Assembly (NCBI RefSeq): GCF_047675955.1
Contig: NC_132926.1
Span: 10,120,576-10,184,575, forward strand
Origin: Chlorocebus sabaeus
Taxonomy: Eukaryota; Chordata; Mammalia; Primates; Cercopithecidae
Direction of reading: 5' to 3'
DNA: 64,000 nt
Positions 21,570-31,917 of the stretch are shown in pieces. Numbering within the stretch: the first letter of the stretch is position 1; every line of letters starts with the position of its first letter. Position numbers and translations under genes: made by a program. Under the pieces are notes generated by a model that did not search any database, had not been told where the DNA came from, and saw nothing but the letters and a program-made list of their open reading frames with translations.

Positions 21570-21862
21570 TTTTTTTTTTTTGAGACGGAGTTTCTCTCTT
21601 GTTGCCCAGGTTGGAATGCAATGGCACAATCTCAGCTCACTGCAAACTCCACCTTCCGGGTTCAAGGGATTCTCCTCCCTCAGCCTCCCAAGTAGCTGGG
21701 ATTACAGGCATGCCCTGCCATGTCCGGCTAATTTTGTATTTTTAGTAGAGGTGGAGTTTCACCATGTTGGTCAGGCTGGTCTCAAACTCCTGACCTCAGG
21801 TGATCCACCCACCTCGGCCTCCCAAAGTGCTGGGATTACAGGTATGAGTCACTGCACCCAGC
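21570..21862 (-). repeat. Alu, full length
   Basis: Second half starts TGAGACGGAGTTTCTCTC; ends CACCCAGCC. Confidence 0.92.
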
Positions 21863-22253
21863 CAATATTTAGTATTTTTTTAAATGATATTGTGTCTGCT
21901 CTCTTTATCAGCTTAGGATATCAATGTCAACCTGCTTCATAGAATTTAGAAATTTCCTTTCATTTGGTCAAGGATACAATAAAAAAAAAAAAAAAAAGAA
22001 AAAAAATTACCTTCATTTTCTCTTCTCTGGAATACTTTATGTAGCAATAGCTCTATTTACTTATTAACCATTTTTACAAAATCCTCTCACGAAGCCATCT
22101 GAGTTTGATGCTGATGTAAGTTAGTTCCTTGATAGCATGCTATATGTCTTCCTTGAAATTCATTTAACTTTTCAGTGAGGTCGATTTTGTTCAACTATAT
22201 TTTACTAGGATATTATCCATTTCATTAGGTTTTCAAATCTCTTTGCATAGAGG
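21863..22253 (-). repeat. L1 ORF2 relic (antisense)
   Basis: 'TATTGTGTCTGCTCTC' and 'TTGATAGCATGCTATATG' stretches; an A-rich patch at 21979-22005. Confidence 0.55.
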
Positions 22254-22379
22254 TGTGGTATGGTCTGAATGTTTGTGTCCCTCCCCAAATTCCTATGTTG
22301 AAATTCTAACCCCTAAGGTGATGGTATTAAGAAGTGGAGCTTGGGAAATGATTAATTCAGGGGGGTGGAGCCCCATGAA
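22254..22379 (+). repeat. MLT1-type MaLR LTR, left part
   Basis: 'TGGTATGGTCTGAATGTTTG' and 'GGTGGAGCCCCATGAA' match the MLT1 LTR 5' half. Confidence 0.88.
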
Positions 22380-22791
22380 TGTTATGTCATCCTAAATAAC
22401 AAACAGAGGGAGACTCTCTAAATCACATTTGGAAATGGGTGTTGCAATGGGAATACACCCACAATAGTAAACTACATGCATATTGAGGAAGGTAAAGGAA
22501 GACAAAGGTTTTCAAAGAAAAACTGAGAGGGATTACATAATTCCTTTGAGATAATTATCTTTGGCTAAAAGGATCAATAACAAGGTTGGCATCAGTCCAA
22601 GTTTGGACAGGCAGTTGCTGGGCAGATGTCCTCGCAGAAGAGTTATTTTGTGTAAGGTTGTGCCTTTGTGCACGGTCATGGGTTTTGCAGTCTTTTGTGA
22701 TAGCTTTTCTTACCAGGCCTTCTTGGCCTTCCCAGCTCTGCATTTCAGGATTTTCTTTTTTAACACAAGTGACTCCATTTTGATTCTGACA
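22380..22791 (-). repeat. LTR-like element nested in MLT1
   Basis: 412 bp with TG…CA ends: TGTTATGTCATCC left and GATTCTGACA right. In antisense it starts TGTCAGAATCAAAATGGAGT, as class I LTRs do. Family unknown. Confidence 0.6.
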
Positions 22792-23025
22792 ATATTCACA
22801 GGGATTAGTGCCCTTATAAAGTCAGCTCGAAGGAGCTCCGTCACCTCCTCCACCATTTGAGGGCACAGCTAGAAGCCACCATCTATGAATCAGAAAACAG
22901 GTCTTCACCAGATACCAAATCTGCTTGGTTTGATCTTAGGCTCCCAGCCTTCAGAACTGTGTGACATAAATTTCTGTTGTCTGTAAGCTACCCACTTTAT
23001 GGTACTTTGTTATAGCAGCCCATAT
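22792..23025 (+). repeat. MLT1-type MaLR LTR, right part
   Basis: Resumes with GGATTAGTGCCCTTATAAA and ends with 'GGTACTTTGTTATAGCAGCC'. Confidence 0.88.
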
Positions 23026-23358
23026 AGGTATGTGTGCAAAGGAGTCTTGTATGACTGTCTGGCTTCCTCTGTAGTAATAGTCTCTTTCCCTTGCCATTTC
23101 TTATTCTGCATATTTGTGCTTTCTCCTTCCCCCGTTTTTTTTAATTAAATTAGATCATGACTTGACTATTTTCTGACTTTATTCAAAGAATCAGTATTTT
23201 ATTTTTATCTGCTGTTTTTCATTTATTGGCTTTATTGCTTTTTGTTTTGTCTTTATTCTTTTCTTCCTTGTGTTTTCTTTTTTTATAACTTGAATTGGAA
23301 ATATAATTAAACTCAACTCATTGTTTAATTTTTATTGATATAGGTGTTTTATACATCT
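23026..23358 (-). repeat. L1 ORF2 relic (antisense), ERV target
   Basis: AT-rich antisense L1; its end (…TTTTATACATCTAT) is continued at 32279 (GGCTATGAATTTTC), after the provirus. Confidence 0.7.
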
Positions 23359-23721
23359 ATTAAACTAAATTTGGCCTCCATACTTGAGTCCTTATGGAAC
23401 AAACTGCAACCTAGCTTAGTACATAAATTAACTAAAAGCCTAACTTAGGAGTATATTTTTGGAGCTAATATCTGAGTCTCAGCCAATCATAGCAGCCCAG
23501 CTTCAGCCAATCGCAGCCCCCAGCTGATGAGACCACGTTCAAATAAGGCAAAGGCCCAGCTGTAATCAGTCGAGCTGTCTCTGTACCTCCATTTTCTGTC
23601 CATAAATGCTGCCTGACCATATTGCAGGCTAGAGCTCTCTGAACCTGTTTTGGTTTTGAGGATTGCCTCATTTGTGAATTGTTTTTTGCTCAAATAAACT
23701 CTGCTAAATTTACTTTTAACA
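23359..23721 (+). repeat. ERV 5' LTR
   Basis: Shares collinear blocks with the 3' LTR: 'GAGTCCTTATGGAACAAA', 'CATAAATGCTGCC' and 'TTTTGAGG.TTGCCT'. AAATAAACTCTGCT provides the poly(A) signal. Ends TTTTAACA. The first two bases of the LTR seem altered. Confidence 0.85.
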
Positions 23722-23724
23722 GAT

Positions 23725-23742
23725 TGGCACAGAAGTGGGATC
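23725..23742 (+). other. ERV primer-binding-site candidate
   Basis: TGGCACAGAAGTGGGATC starts three bases after the LTR. TGG start is as expected for a tRNA 3' CCA; the matching tRNA is not clear. Confidence 0.5.
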
Positions 23743-23759
23743 CAAAGTAAACCTCCATT

Positions 23760-24058
23760 GACAGGGTGTGGTGGCTCACATCTGTGATCCCAGCTCTTTG
23801 GGAGGCTGAGGCAGGCTGATCTCTCGAGGGCAGGAGTTTGAGACCAGCCTGGCAAACATGGCGAAAGCCCAGCTCTACTAAAAATGCAAAAATTAGTGGG
23901 TGTAGTGGTGCATGCTTGTAATCCCAGCTATGTGGGAGGCTGTGGCACGGGAATCACTTGAACCCAGGAGGTGGAGTTTGCAGCGAGCGGAGATAGTGCC
24001 ACTGTACTCCAGCCTGGGCCACAGAGCAAGACTCTGTCTCAAAAAAAAAAAAAAAAAA
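23760..24058 (+). repeat. Alu, full length, in ERV leader
   Basis: Diverged copy; A tail of 18. Confidence 0.92.
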
Positions 24059-24166
24059 TTGGAGTTCCCACAACCCCTCTCCTCAGGTCTGATAATTTGC
24101 TGGAACAGCTCACAGAACTCAGGGATACACTTTAGTTACATATACCAGTTTATTATAAAAGATATT

Positions 24167-24467
24167 GGCCGGGCGCGGTGGCTCAAGCCTGTAATCCCAG
24201 CACTTTGGGAGGCCGAGACAGGCGGATCACGAGGTCAGGAGATGGAGACCATCCTGGCTAACACGGTGAAACCCCGTCTCTACTAAAAAATACAAAAATA
24301 CTAGCCGGGCGGGGTGGCGGTTGCCTGTAGTCCCAGCTACTCGGGAGGCTGAGGCAGGAGAATAGCGTGAACCCGGGAGGCGGAGCTTGCAGTGAGCTGA
24401 GATCCGGCCACTGCACTCCAGCCTAGGCGACAGAGCGAGACTCCGTCTCAAAAAGGAAAAAAAAATA
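24167..24467 (+). repeat. AluY, cercopithecoid-type
   Basis: Carries GGCTCAAGCC near the start and GAGATCCGGCCACTG in the right arm, with AAAAATACAAAAATACTAGCC at the linker. These are features I know from Old World monkey AluY subfamilies (AluYR). Low divergence. Confidence 0.9.
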
Positions 24468-24985
24468 AGTGAGTTCTCTCTCAGATTCTGAGCTTCATAA
24501 AGTTATATTTTGAGCTCTTCAAGTTTATTTGAGCATGTTTGATCTGGTCCAGGTTTGGAAGTCTTGACGCAAACAGGACTGGGGCTTGTAGAGACAGGCC
24601 TTCAGTGTTGGCTAGGTCAGACAGAAATCGGACTGGGTTCAGTAGGGGAGGTTACTAGAAGACAGGAAATATTGGGTTCATCTGGATCCAAGGAGTCTAA
24701 AACTACTCTGTCTGGAACTCAAGCCAATTTCATGTGTAAGAGAAATAGGCCCAGAACCGGTGCTTTTCTAGCGAAATGGGTAAACTTTAGCAAAGGTAAC
24801 TTAGGGTTACAGTGGCCAGAGTGGGGAAACTCCTCACAAAAGGCAAACAGACATGTGTCTTCATAGCCACAACAACTACAGGGACCAAGAGGACCTCCTC
24901 ATGCATATTTTAAACCAAAATTGAGGGGTGCCAGGCTAAAGAACCCTGTACTCTGAAGTGTCTGCCTTTATCATAAACAGCCAGC
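24468..24985 (+). pseudogene. ERV leader/gag-region remnant
   Basis: A region with gag-leader-like composition that is not interrupted by other repeats. Open for about 100 codons (24555-24866), but I do not recognise a gag motif. Ends at the next Alu. Confidence 0.4.
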
Positions 24986-25300
24986 TGCTGGGCGCAGTGG
25001 CATATGCCTGTAATCCTAGCACTCTGGGAGGCGAAGGCGGGAGGATCATTTGAGGTCACGAGTTCGAAACCAGCCTGGCCAACATGGTGAAACCCCATCT
25101 CTAGTAAAAATACAAAAAAAAAAAAAAAAAAAAAAAAATAGCTGGGCCTGGTGGTGGATGCCAGTAATCCCAGCTACTCCTGAGGTTGTGGCAGAAGAAT
25201 TGCTTGAACCTGGGAGGCGGAGCTTGCAGTGAACTGAGATAGTGCCACTGCACTCCAGCCTGGGTGACAGAGTGAGACTCCATCTCAAAAAGAAAAGAAA
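24986..25300 (+). repeat. Alu with expanded middle A tract
   Basis: The A-rich linker between arms has grown to about 26 A (25114-25139). Confidence 0.92.
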
Positions 25301-25307
25301 AGAAAAA

Positions 25308-25465
25308 GTTAGCTGGGCGTGGTGGCATGTGCCTGTAGTCCCAGCTACTTGGGAGGCTGAGGTGGGAGAATCTTCTGAGCCTGGGATATCAAAGCTGCAG
25401 TGAACCATGATCATGCTACTGTACTTCAGCCTGAGTGATGGAGCAAGACCCTGTCTCAGACAAAC
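25308..25465 (+). repeat. Alu right-arm fragment (J-like)
   Basis: Starts at TTAGCTGGGCGTGG; the left arm is absent. Confidence 0.88.
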
Positions 25466-25499
25466 AAACAAACAAACAAAAAACAAACAAACAAAAAAC
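25462..25499 (+). repeat. (CAAA)n simple repeat
   Basis: Alu tail-derived CAAA/CAAAA units. Confidence 0.9.
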
Positions 25500-25987
25500 A
25501 CCTAGAAATAATAAGGAAAACAACTCTGCAGACAAGGAAACTAAGACACATTTTTGGTAAGTGAAGCTATGATGTATGAAAAATGTGTTTTTGTTAAGGG
25601 AAAAAGAGAGTAATGTTTTCCTAAAGTAGAATGGTTAGTTGTTCCAAATGAGAAGAGAAAAAGTATAGGAGAAAAACCTGAATGGATAAGAAGGTTGTGG
25701 GTATATGGAAGATGAATCTTGTGATATAAATTTTGTGTGTGATGTAGCTGGCTAAGATTAAAAGGGAATTATTTAGAATGTTTTTCCTAAAAAATTGAGC
25801 ATTAATAGCAAAAGTACACTGATGCAAAACTAGAATTTGGACCTCTCTATTAAAACAACAAGGTTTTCTTAGAGTATTGGCCTCTGCTCTTAATAGAAAA
25901 TTGTGAAAAATTTTTCTTTACCTTTTAGGTAATTGGCCTCGGGAAAAAAAAGATTCTGTGTTTTACCAAGAAATTTTCCTGTGCTTC
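25500..25987 (+). other. ERV internal region, non-coding
   Basis: AT-rich, stops in all frames; no retroviral protein motif recognised. Confidence 0.5.
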
Positions 25988-26278
25988 AATTTTTTTTTCA
26001 AGAGACAGAGTCTCACTCTGTTGCCCAGGGTGGAGTACAGTGGCATAATCATAGCTCATTGCAGCTTGAACTCCTGGGATCAAGCAATCCCCATACCTCA
26101 GCTTCCCAAGTAGCTAGAACTACAGGTGGTCACTGCCACACCTGGCTACTTTTTTATTTTGTAAAGATTGATCTCACTATACTCACCAGGCTGGTCTTGA
26201 ACTCCTGGCCTCAACTGATCCTCCCACATCAGCTTCCCAAGCTATTGGGGTTACAGGCATAAGTCACTGCAACCAGCC
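25988..26278 (-). repeat. Alu J-like, full length
   Basis: Diverged; ends GTCACTGCAACCAGCCT. Confidence 0.9.
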
Positions 26279-27229
26279 TCATGTTGTCTTTATTAGGTTT
26301 TCGGTCACTTAAGAAAACTGAGTGATCAGAAAGTTGACTAAATACAGAAAGTTACATGGTTGTAAAACAAAAACCTTAGCTCCAAGCTAAGTGTATAAAC
26401 GTTTTATACACTTGAGCTAAGTTGTTTTTGTTTTTGTTTTTGTTTACAGCTATGTAACTTTCTGTATTTGCCTTTGAAGGCTTTTAATTGCCACTTTGGT
26501 TAAATGAATGACTATTGTTCACAGTGACCCGTGATCCTATTTTGATCAAATGTTTTAAATCTCTTATATTTTTTACAAACTCCCCAAAATCAAAATCTAA
26601 ATGAAGTCTTTTTCTTGACCTTGAATTAACTTTGAAATTTTCCAGATGGGCCTTTGGAATATCTCAGAATGATACCTTTCCTTATAAAAAGAGAGATATC
26701 ACATGAATTGAGCCTATTAAATATATTAAATTATATGGGAAGCATTGCCAAATGATAAGTAATGCTAAACCGTCTTTGAATTATATTTGTATGGATGTGT
26801 TATTAATGTGTGTTTTAGAAATTGTATGAAATTTATAGAAATCTAATAATCCTGGTAGAATGTTATTCATAATTTTAGTTACTATTTTAAAATGTTGTAT
26901 GCAAGAGAAATAATCAAATTTCGTTGTCAGTTGAATTAACATTGTAATTAACTTTAATCAGATCTTTAACCATTCACAAATGGTTAATCTTTGTAACTCA
27001 CAAATGGTTGTTTACTCTGGTACTTTCCTGAGCAATTATAAGCCTAAAGTGTTTTATCTTTAAGGAGATTCATGGAAAGGACTCTGACAATCACAGGTTT
27101 CTGATAACTTCAAGATCATACCATTGGATTGGGTAAGAGTTCCCGGAACTCTAATGAAGAAACTGACTAGTTCATAAAACTGCTAAGCCAACTTCAAGTA
27201 GAAGAAGAATTAAATACCAAAGAAATGCT
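26279..27229 (+). other. ERV internal region, largely non-coding
   Basis: AT-rich; contains the 130-bp palindrome at 26340-26469 and a short direct repeat of CACAAATGGTT (26974 and 26999). Confidence 0.5.
26340..26469. repeat. 130-bp near-perfect palindrome
   Basis: Outer arms of 18 bp match exactly (AAATACAGAAAGTTACAT and its complement). Inner arms include CTTAGCT / AGCTAAG and a centre AAGTGTATAAAC|GTTTTATACACTT. One arm has a (GTTTTT)n expansion. Confidence 0.92.
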
Positions 27230-27471
27230 ATGGCAGATTTTCATGCCATGTCAGCCAGTACCGAAATGGTTAAGATAAGCAATTTGAATGAACTCCGTAA
27301 GATTGATCCAAGTCAAATTACCTATAACCTATTTAATAGACAGTGCTATGCACTTGAATTAAAGGAATAAGATTGGTGTTTAAGAGGATGTAAATCCAGT
27401 GGGAAGCGTGGATCCATGAAAAGGCTGGATGGCTGCCTGGTACTTCCTGAGTCCTTAAAGCTTCCATCGTT
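27230..27471 (+). pseudogene. ERV pol remnant: RNase H end / integrase start
   Basis: Short readable runs in more than one frame, including the 'VLPESLK' type segment typical of the gammaretroviral RNase H-integrase junction. Broken by stops and then an Alu. Confidence 0.5.
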
Positions 27472-27772
27472 AGGTCAGGAATGGTGGCTCACGCCTGTAA
27501 TCCCTGCACTTTGGGAGGCTGAGGCAGGCAGATTGCTGGAGTCCAGGAGCTCAAGACCAGCCTGGACAACATGTCAAAACCCCATCTCTACAAAAAATAC
27601 AAAAATACAAACAAAAAATTATCTGGATCTGGTGGTACATGCCTGTAGTCCCAGCTACTTGGGGCTGAGGTGGAAGGATCACTTGAACCCAGGAGGTTGA
27701 AGCTGCAGTGAACTGAGATCATGCCACTGTACTCCAGCCTGAGTGACAGAGTGAGACTCTATCTCAAAAAAC
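27472..27772 (+). repeat. Alu, full length
   Basis: 5' end GGTCAGGAATGGTGGCTC; abuts the next, oppositely oriented Alu almost directly. Confidence 0.91.
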
Positions 27773-27782
27773 GTTTCCTCCT

Positions 27783-28086
27783 TTTTTTTTTTTTTTTTTT
27801 TTTTTTGAGACAGCGTTTCACTCTTGTTGCCCAGGCTGGAGTGCAATGGTACAATCTCGGCTCACTGCAACCTCCGCCTCCTGGGTTCAAGAGATTCTCC
27901 TGCCTCAGCTTCCTGAGTAGCTGGGATTACAGGTGCCTGCCACCAGGCCCAGCTAATTTTTGTATTTTTAGTAGAAACGGGGTTTCACCACATCTGTCAG
28001 GCTGGTCTCGAACTCCTGACCTCAGGTGATCCGCCTGCCTCAGCCTCCCAAAGGAGGGATTACAGGCATGAGCCACTGCACCCAGT
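27783..28086 (-). repeat. Alu, full length
   Basis: T head of 24-25; lies 10 bp from a plus-strand Alu, giving a near-perfect inverted pair. Confidence 0.92.
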
Positions 28087-28183
28087 CAAAAGTTTCCATT
28101 ATTAAAAGTTATGCATGCCATAACTCACCATGGAGTAGAAAAAATTGATATAAATTACAGAAAAAATATTGATGTGGTAACCA

Positions 28184-28710
28184 ATGTTTGTTTTGTCAAA
28201 CCCACAATTCTGTAAAGACAAAACTTCAGGTTTTGCTTCATTTCTGCTACTTGATGGGCCATTTGAACATTTTCGGAGGGATTTTATTCAGTTGCCACCT
28301 TCGATGGGATATAAGTATGTTCTTGTAATAGTCTATGTTCTTTGGCTGAATAGAAGCTTTCCATGGAGGAAGGCCAATACTATAACAGTAGCTAAAGTTT
28401 ATTCAAAAATGTGTTTCCTTTTTGGGTCATTCTTGGAGAAAAGAAAGCTGCACTGACAGAGATACCAATTTTACTGGGAAAGTTATAAAGCAATAAAATA
28501 AGGTGTTACAAACACAATGGCATTACCATTGTTGCTATTACCTTTAGTCTTCTGGAAAGGCTGAAAGGACAAATGGCATCTTGAAACTGAAACTGGCAAA
28601 GTTAAGTGAATTGACTGGATTGCCTCGGCTAACAGTATTACCATTGGCCTTGACGGCAATCAGAGTCCCCTCTCAGTGGAAAATCTAACTTGACCCCTTA
28701 TGAAACAGTC
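28184..28710 (+). pseudogene. ERV pol remnant: integrase core
   Basis: One frame (28184-28456) reads a gammaretroviral integrase core start: residues FIQLPP then GYKYVLV and a basic segment, with the first DDE aspartate position preserved next to FIQLPP. After a stop, another frame shows the second-aspartate region and then an ERTNGILK-type block, where the third acidic residue falls. At least one frameshift and one stop break it. It is ended by the Alu at 28711. Confidence 0.75.
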
Positions 28711-29003
28711 ACTGAGACAGGCATGGTGGCTCATGCCTGTAATCCCAGCACTTTGGGAGGCCAAGGAGGGCAGATCACCTGAGGTCAGGAGTCTGAGACC
28801 AGCCTGGTCAACATGGGGGTTTCAACCCAATCTCTATTAAAAATAAAAAATTAGCTGGGTGTTGGGGCACACACCTGTAGTCCCAGCTACTCAGGAGGCT
28901 GAGGGAGGAGAACTGCTTGAACCCGGGAGGAGGAGGTTGCAGTGAACTGGGATTGTATCACTGCACTCCAGTCCTGGCGACAGAGCAAGACTCCATCTCA
29001 AAA
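28711..29003 (+). repeat. Alu, full length
   Basis: TSD GAAACAGTCACTG (28702-28714 and 29049-29061), so the first bases of the element overlap the left duplication. AAAG-type tail to 29048. Confidence 0.93.
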
Positions 29004-29049
29004 AAAAGAAAGAAAGAAAGAAAAGGAAAGAAAAGAAAAAAGAGAAAAG

Positions 29050-29176
29050 AAACAGTCACTGGAAGGCCTATGCCCCTAAGAACAGAACTTCATGTATCTT
29101 CTACTCTTATAAACTCTGCTATGACTCCATAGTGCAAGGCTTTAATGCATTATGCCAAAGCATACTTTCACTACGC
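29050..29176 (+). pseudogene. ERV integrase remnant, continued
   Basis: Continues the integrase coding trace after the Alu (GRPMPLRTELH in one frame). It ends in an A run. Confidence 0.55.
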
Positions 29177-29202
29177 AAAAAAAAAAAAAAAAAAAAAAAA
29201 AG
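29177..29202. repeat. Poly-A tract
   Basis: 25 A just before a plus-strand Alu; not that Alu's tail. Confidence 0.85.
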
Positions 29203-29205
29203 GCA

Positions 29206-29501
29206 GGCCGGGCGCACTGGTGCATGCCTGTAATCTCAGCACTTTGGGAGGCTGAGGCAGGTGGACCACGAGGTCAGGAGTTCAAGACTAGCCTGGCCAA
29301 GATGACGAAACCCCATCTCTACTAAAAATACAAAAATTAGCCAGGTGTGGTGGCAGGCGCCTGTAATCCCAGCTAGTCAGGAGGCTGAGGCAGGAGAATC
29401 GCTTGAACCTGGGTGGCAGAAGTTGCAGTGAGTCAAGATCATGCCACTGCACTCCTGCCTGGGCAATCAAGTGAGACTCCGTCTCAAAAAAAAAAAAAAA
29501 A
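29206..29501 (+). repeat. Alu, full length
   Basis: Starts GGCCGGGCGCACTGGTGC; A tail of 16. Confidence 0.92.
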
Positions 29502-29790
29502 GGACCTTCATGACCCACCAGCAGATGACAACTAGACCTCTCAGAGTCCAAAACTCAGCCACTGAGTCTTTTGGAAATGACACCAGAGAAAGACTGTCCT
29601 TGAACTCTATTGGAAGGGACCATACCAAGTTCTTCTCTGCTGCAAAACTTCAGTGCTCTGAGACTTGGATCCACATCTCTCAGCTCAAAGGAGCCCCTCA
29701 AGGCTCCTGGAGCTGTATACCTGTGGGAGACTTTAAGGTAAATCTGATGAGGGAATGTTGCCCTCCAGAAGCAGGAGGATTCTAGATGTG
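29502..29790 (+). pseudogene. ERV integrase C-terminal remnant
   Basis: Reads a C-terminal integrase-like trace: a W-hinge region and 'WIHISQLK', typical of gammaretroviral pol ends, with frame breaks. Confidence 0.65.
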
Positions 29791-30206
29791 GACTCTCTCC
29801 CAAGATGATTGGTCAAGACTTCTTTGCATCATGCAAGCCTTATCCTCCCCTGACCCCCTCTTTCCTGCTGCCCTAATCCTTTCCTTTTCTCTCTAGGAAA
29901 ATCCATGGGACCATAATTTGTGGATGGCTTTAGCTAAGCTTTATGCTCCAGCAAAAAAACAGAGCAATTGTTGGGTATATGAAGACAAGCTAGTTTCCAT
30001 TAAGGAACAGTTCCAATGAGGTTCTTGGGGGCTCACTCTTGATAATAGTGGAGTATTGTTAGTATGGAATTTGAAACTAATTCATAACACTTGGGGAAAA
30101 ATCTTGGACTTTTTGGCCAATCAGACCTCCCAGGGGTTCAGATGGGTAGAAGTCGCCCTCTGAAATGTAGATGACAACATACATGTTCAACAAAAGCACT
30201 TAATAG

Positions 30207-30515
30207 GGCCGGGTGCGGTGGCTCACGCCTGTAATCCTAGTACTTTGGGAAGCTGAATTGGGTGAATCACTTGAGGTCAGGAGTTCAAGCCCAACCTGGA
30301 CAATATGGTGAAACTCCATCTCTACTAAAAATACAAAAATTAGCCAAGCGTGGTGGCACGTGCCTGTAATCCCAGCTGCTCGGGAGGCTGACGCAGAAGA
30401 ATTTCTTGAACCCAGGAGTCTGAGGTTACAGTGAGCCAAGATCACGTCGCTGTACTCCAGCCTGGGTGACAGAGTGAGATTCTGTCTCAAAATAAAGAAA
30501 AAAAAAAAAAAAAAA
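30207..30515 (+). repeat. Alu, full length
   Basis: TSD around CACTTAATAG / CCCTTAATGG. Confidence 0.92.
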
Positions 30516-30652
30516 CCCTTAATGGAACATCAACAGCTTTAGCTCATCTTTTTGCTCAGGGCTTCTGCATGTTACTAAACAAAACTGAATCTTGTACCTA
30601 TTTTTCCCCTGATTTTGCTACTACAGAAAGCTTAATTTAAAAGGTGTTTGAT

Positions 30653-30785
30653 GGTAGCTAGGCATGATGGCACACACCTGTAGTCTCAACTATTCAGTAG
30701 GCTGAGGCAGAAGGATAGCTTTGAGCCCAGGAGTTCAAGTCTAGCATAGGCAACATAGCAGGACCCCATCTCTAAAAATAAATTT
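30653..30785 (+). repeat. Alu left-monomer fragment (FLAM-like)
   Basis: About 130 bp, diverged, ends TCTCTAAAAATAAAT. Confidence 0.85.
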
Positions 30786-30790
30786 GCTGG

Positions 30791-31080
30791 GTTTTTTGTT
30801 TTGTTTTTTGAGACAGTCTTGCTCTGTCGCCCAGGCTAGAGTGCAGTGGCTCTATCTCAACTCACTGCAACCTCTGCCTCCCAGGTTCAAGCGATTCTCC
30901 TGCCTCAGCCTCCCGGGGATTACAGGCAAGTGCCACCACGCCCAGCTAATTTTTGTATTTTTAGTAGAGATGGGGTTCACCAGGTTGGCCAGGCTGGTCT
31001 CGAACTCCCAACCTCAGGTGATCTGCCTGCCTCGGCCTTCCAAAGTGCTGGGATTATAGGTTTGAGCCACCTTGCCCAGC
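30791..31080 (-). repeat. Alu, full length
   Basis: Slightly shortened near 30920; ends CTTGCCCAGC. Confidence 0.92.
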
Positions 31081-31516
31081 TGATAGTGCCACCAAATACA
31101 TTAGGGAAATGTCTCAAGAAAAAGGAAACATGATGTATTTATAGGAGCAAATAACAGTTGGCTTGCAGACATCCTAAATGGTGGATGGCAAGCTTGACTT
31201 TTCCAAGGTTTTCCAATCTTTATGTTCTTCTAGTGGGTCTTCAGGTTACTATGACTCGTGTTAATAGGCTAACAACAAAACTGGATACCTCTTTAAATCA
31301 GACCACTCTACAGTGAAATATGGTCTTCAGTTGCCATTGTGCCCCAATAAGGACTATGACCAAATGAGCTCAGATGCCTATATTGTATGAACTTTGACTT
31401 GTTTGATTTGGATGTTTGGTTCATAGGGGCTCCTATTGAAGAGTACTCTTCAGTCTTTTGGGATTATCCTCCTGACAGTCATCATAATAATCCCCCTAGT
31501 ACACTATATCCTCTTG

Positions 31517-31832
31517 GTTTTTTGGTTTTTTGTTTGTTTGTTTGTTTTTGAGACAGAGTTTTGCTCTTGTTACCCAGGCTGGAGTGCAATGGCACGATCT
31601 CAGCTCACTGCAACCACCGCCTCCTGGGTTCAAGCGATTCTCCTACCTTAGCCTCCCGAGTAGCTGGGACTACAGGCATGCACCACTACACTTGGCTAAT
31701 TTTTGTATTTTTAGTAGAGACAGAGTTTCACCATGTTGGTCAGGCTGGTCTCAAACTCCTGACCTCAGGTGATCCACCCGCCTCAGCCTCCCAAAGTGCT
31801 GGAATTACAGGCGTGAGCCACCATGCCCGTCT
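31517..31832 (-). repeat. Alu, full length
   Basis: (TTTG)n head. Followed by a small direct repeat of TCTTAAATGTC. Confidence 0.92.
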
Positions 31833-31904
31833 TAAATGTCATCTTAAATGTCTGTATGAAGCCATCCATTGAGTGTCAATCTCTCAAAAATTGAGAGGCT
31901 GACC

Positions 31905-31917
31905 AAAATGGAGGAAC
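31905..31917 (+). other. ERV polypurine tract
   Basis: AAAATGGAGGAAC is purine-rich and directly precedes the TGTTAAAC start of the 3' LTR. Confidence 0.6.

Larger units (their letters stand above)
29880..31917 (+). pseudogene. ERV env remnant (interrupted)
   Basis: Short traces in several frames (for example around 29920-30015 and 30510-30640) and a hydrophobic stretch just before the Alu at 31517 resemble an env surface and transmembrane protein. Stops, frameshifts and four Alu copies prevent any protein. Ends at the polypurine stretch before the 3' LTR. Confidence 0.55.

Noticed and set aside
28184..28456. Possible intact retroviral integrase gene
   Set aside because: The frame covers only the start of the core and is closed by a stop; the rest lies in other frames.
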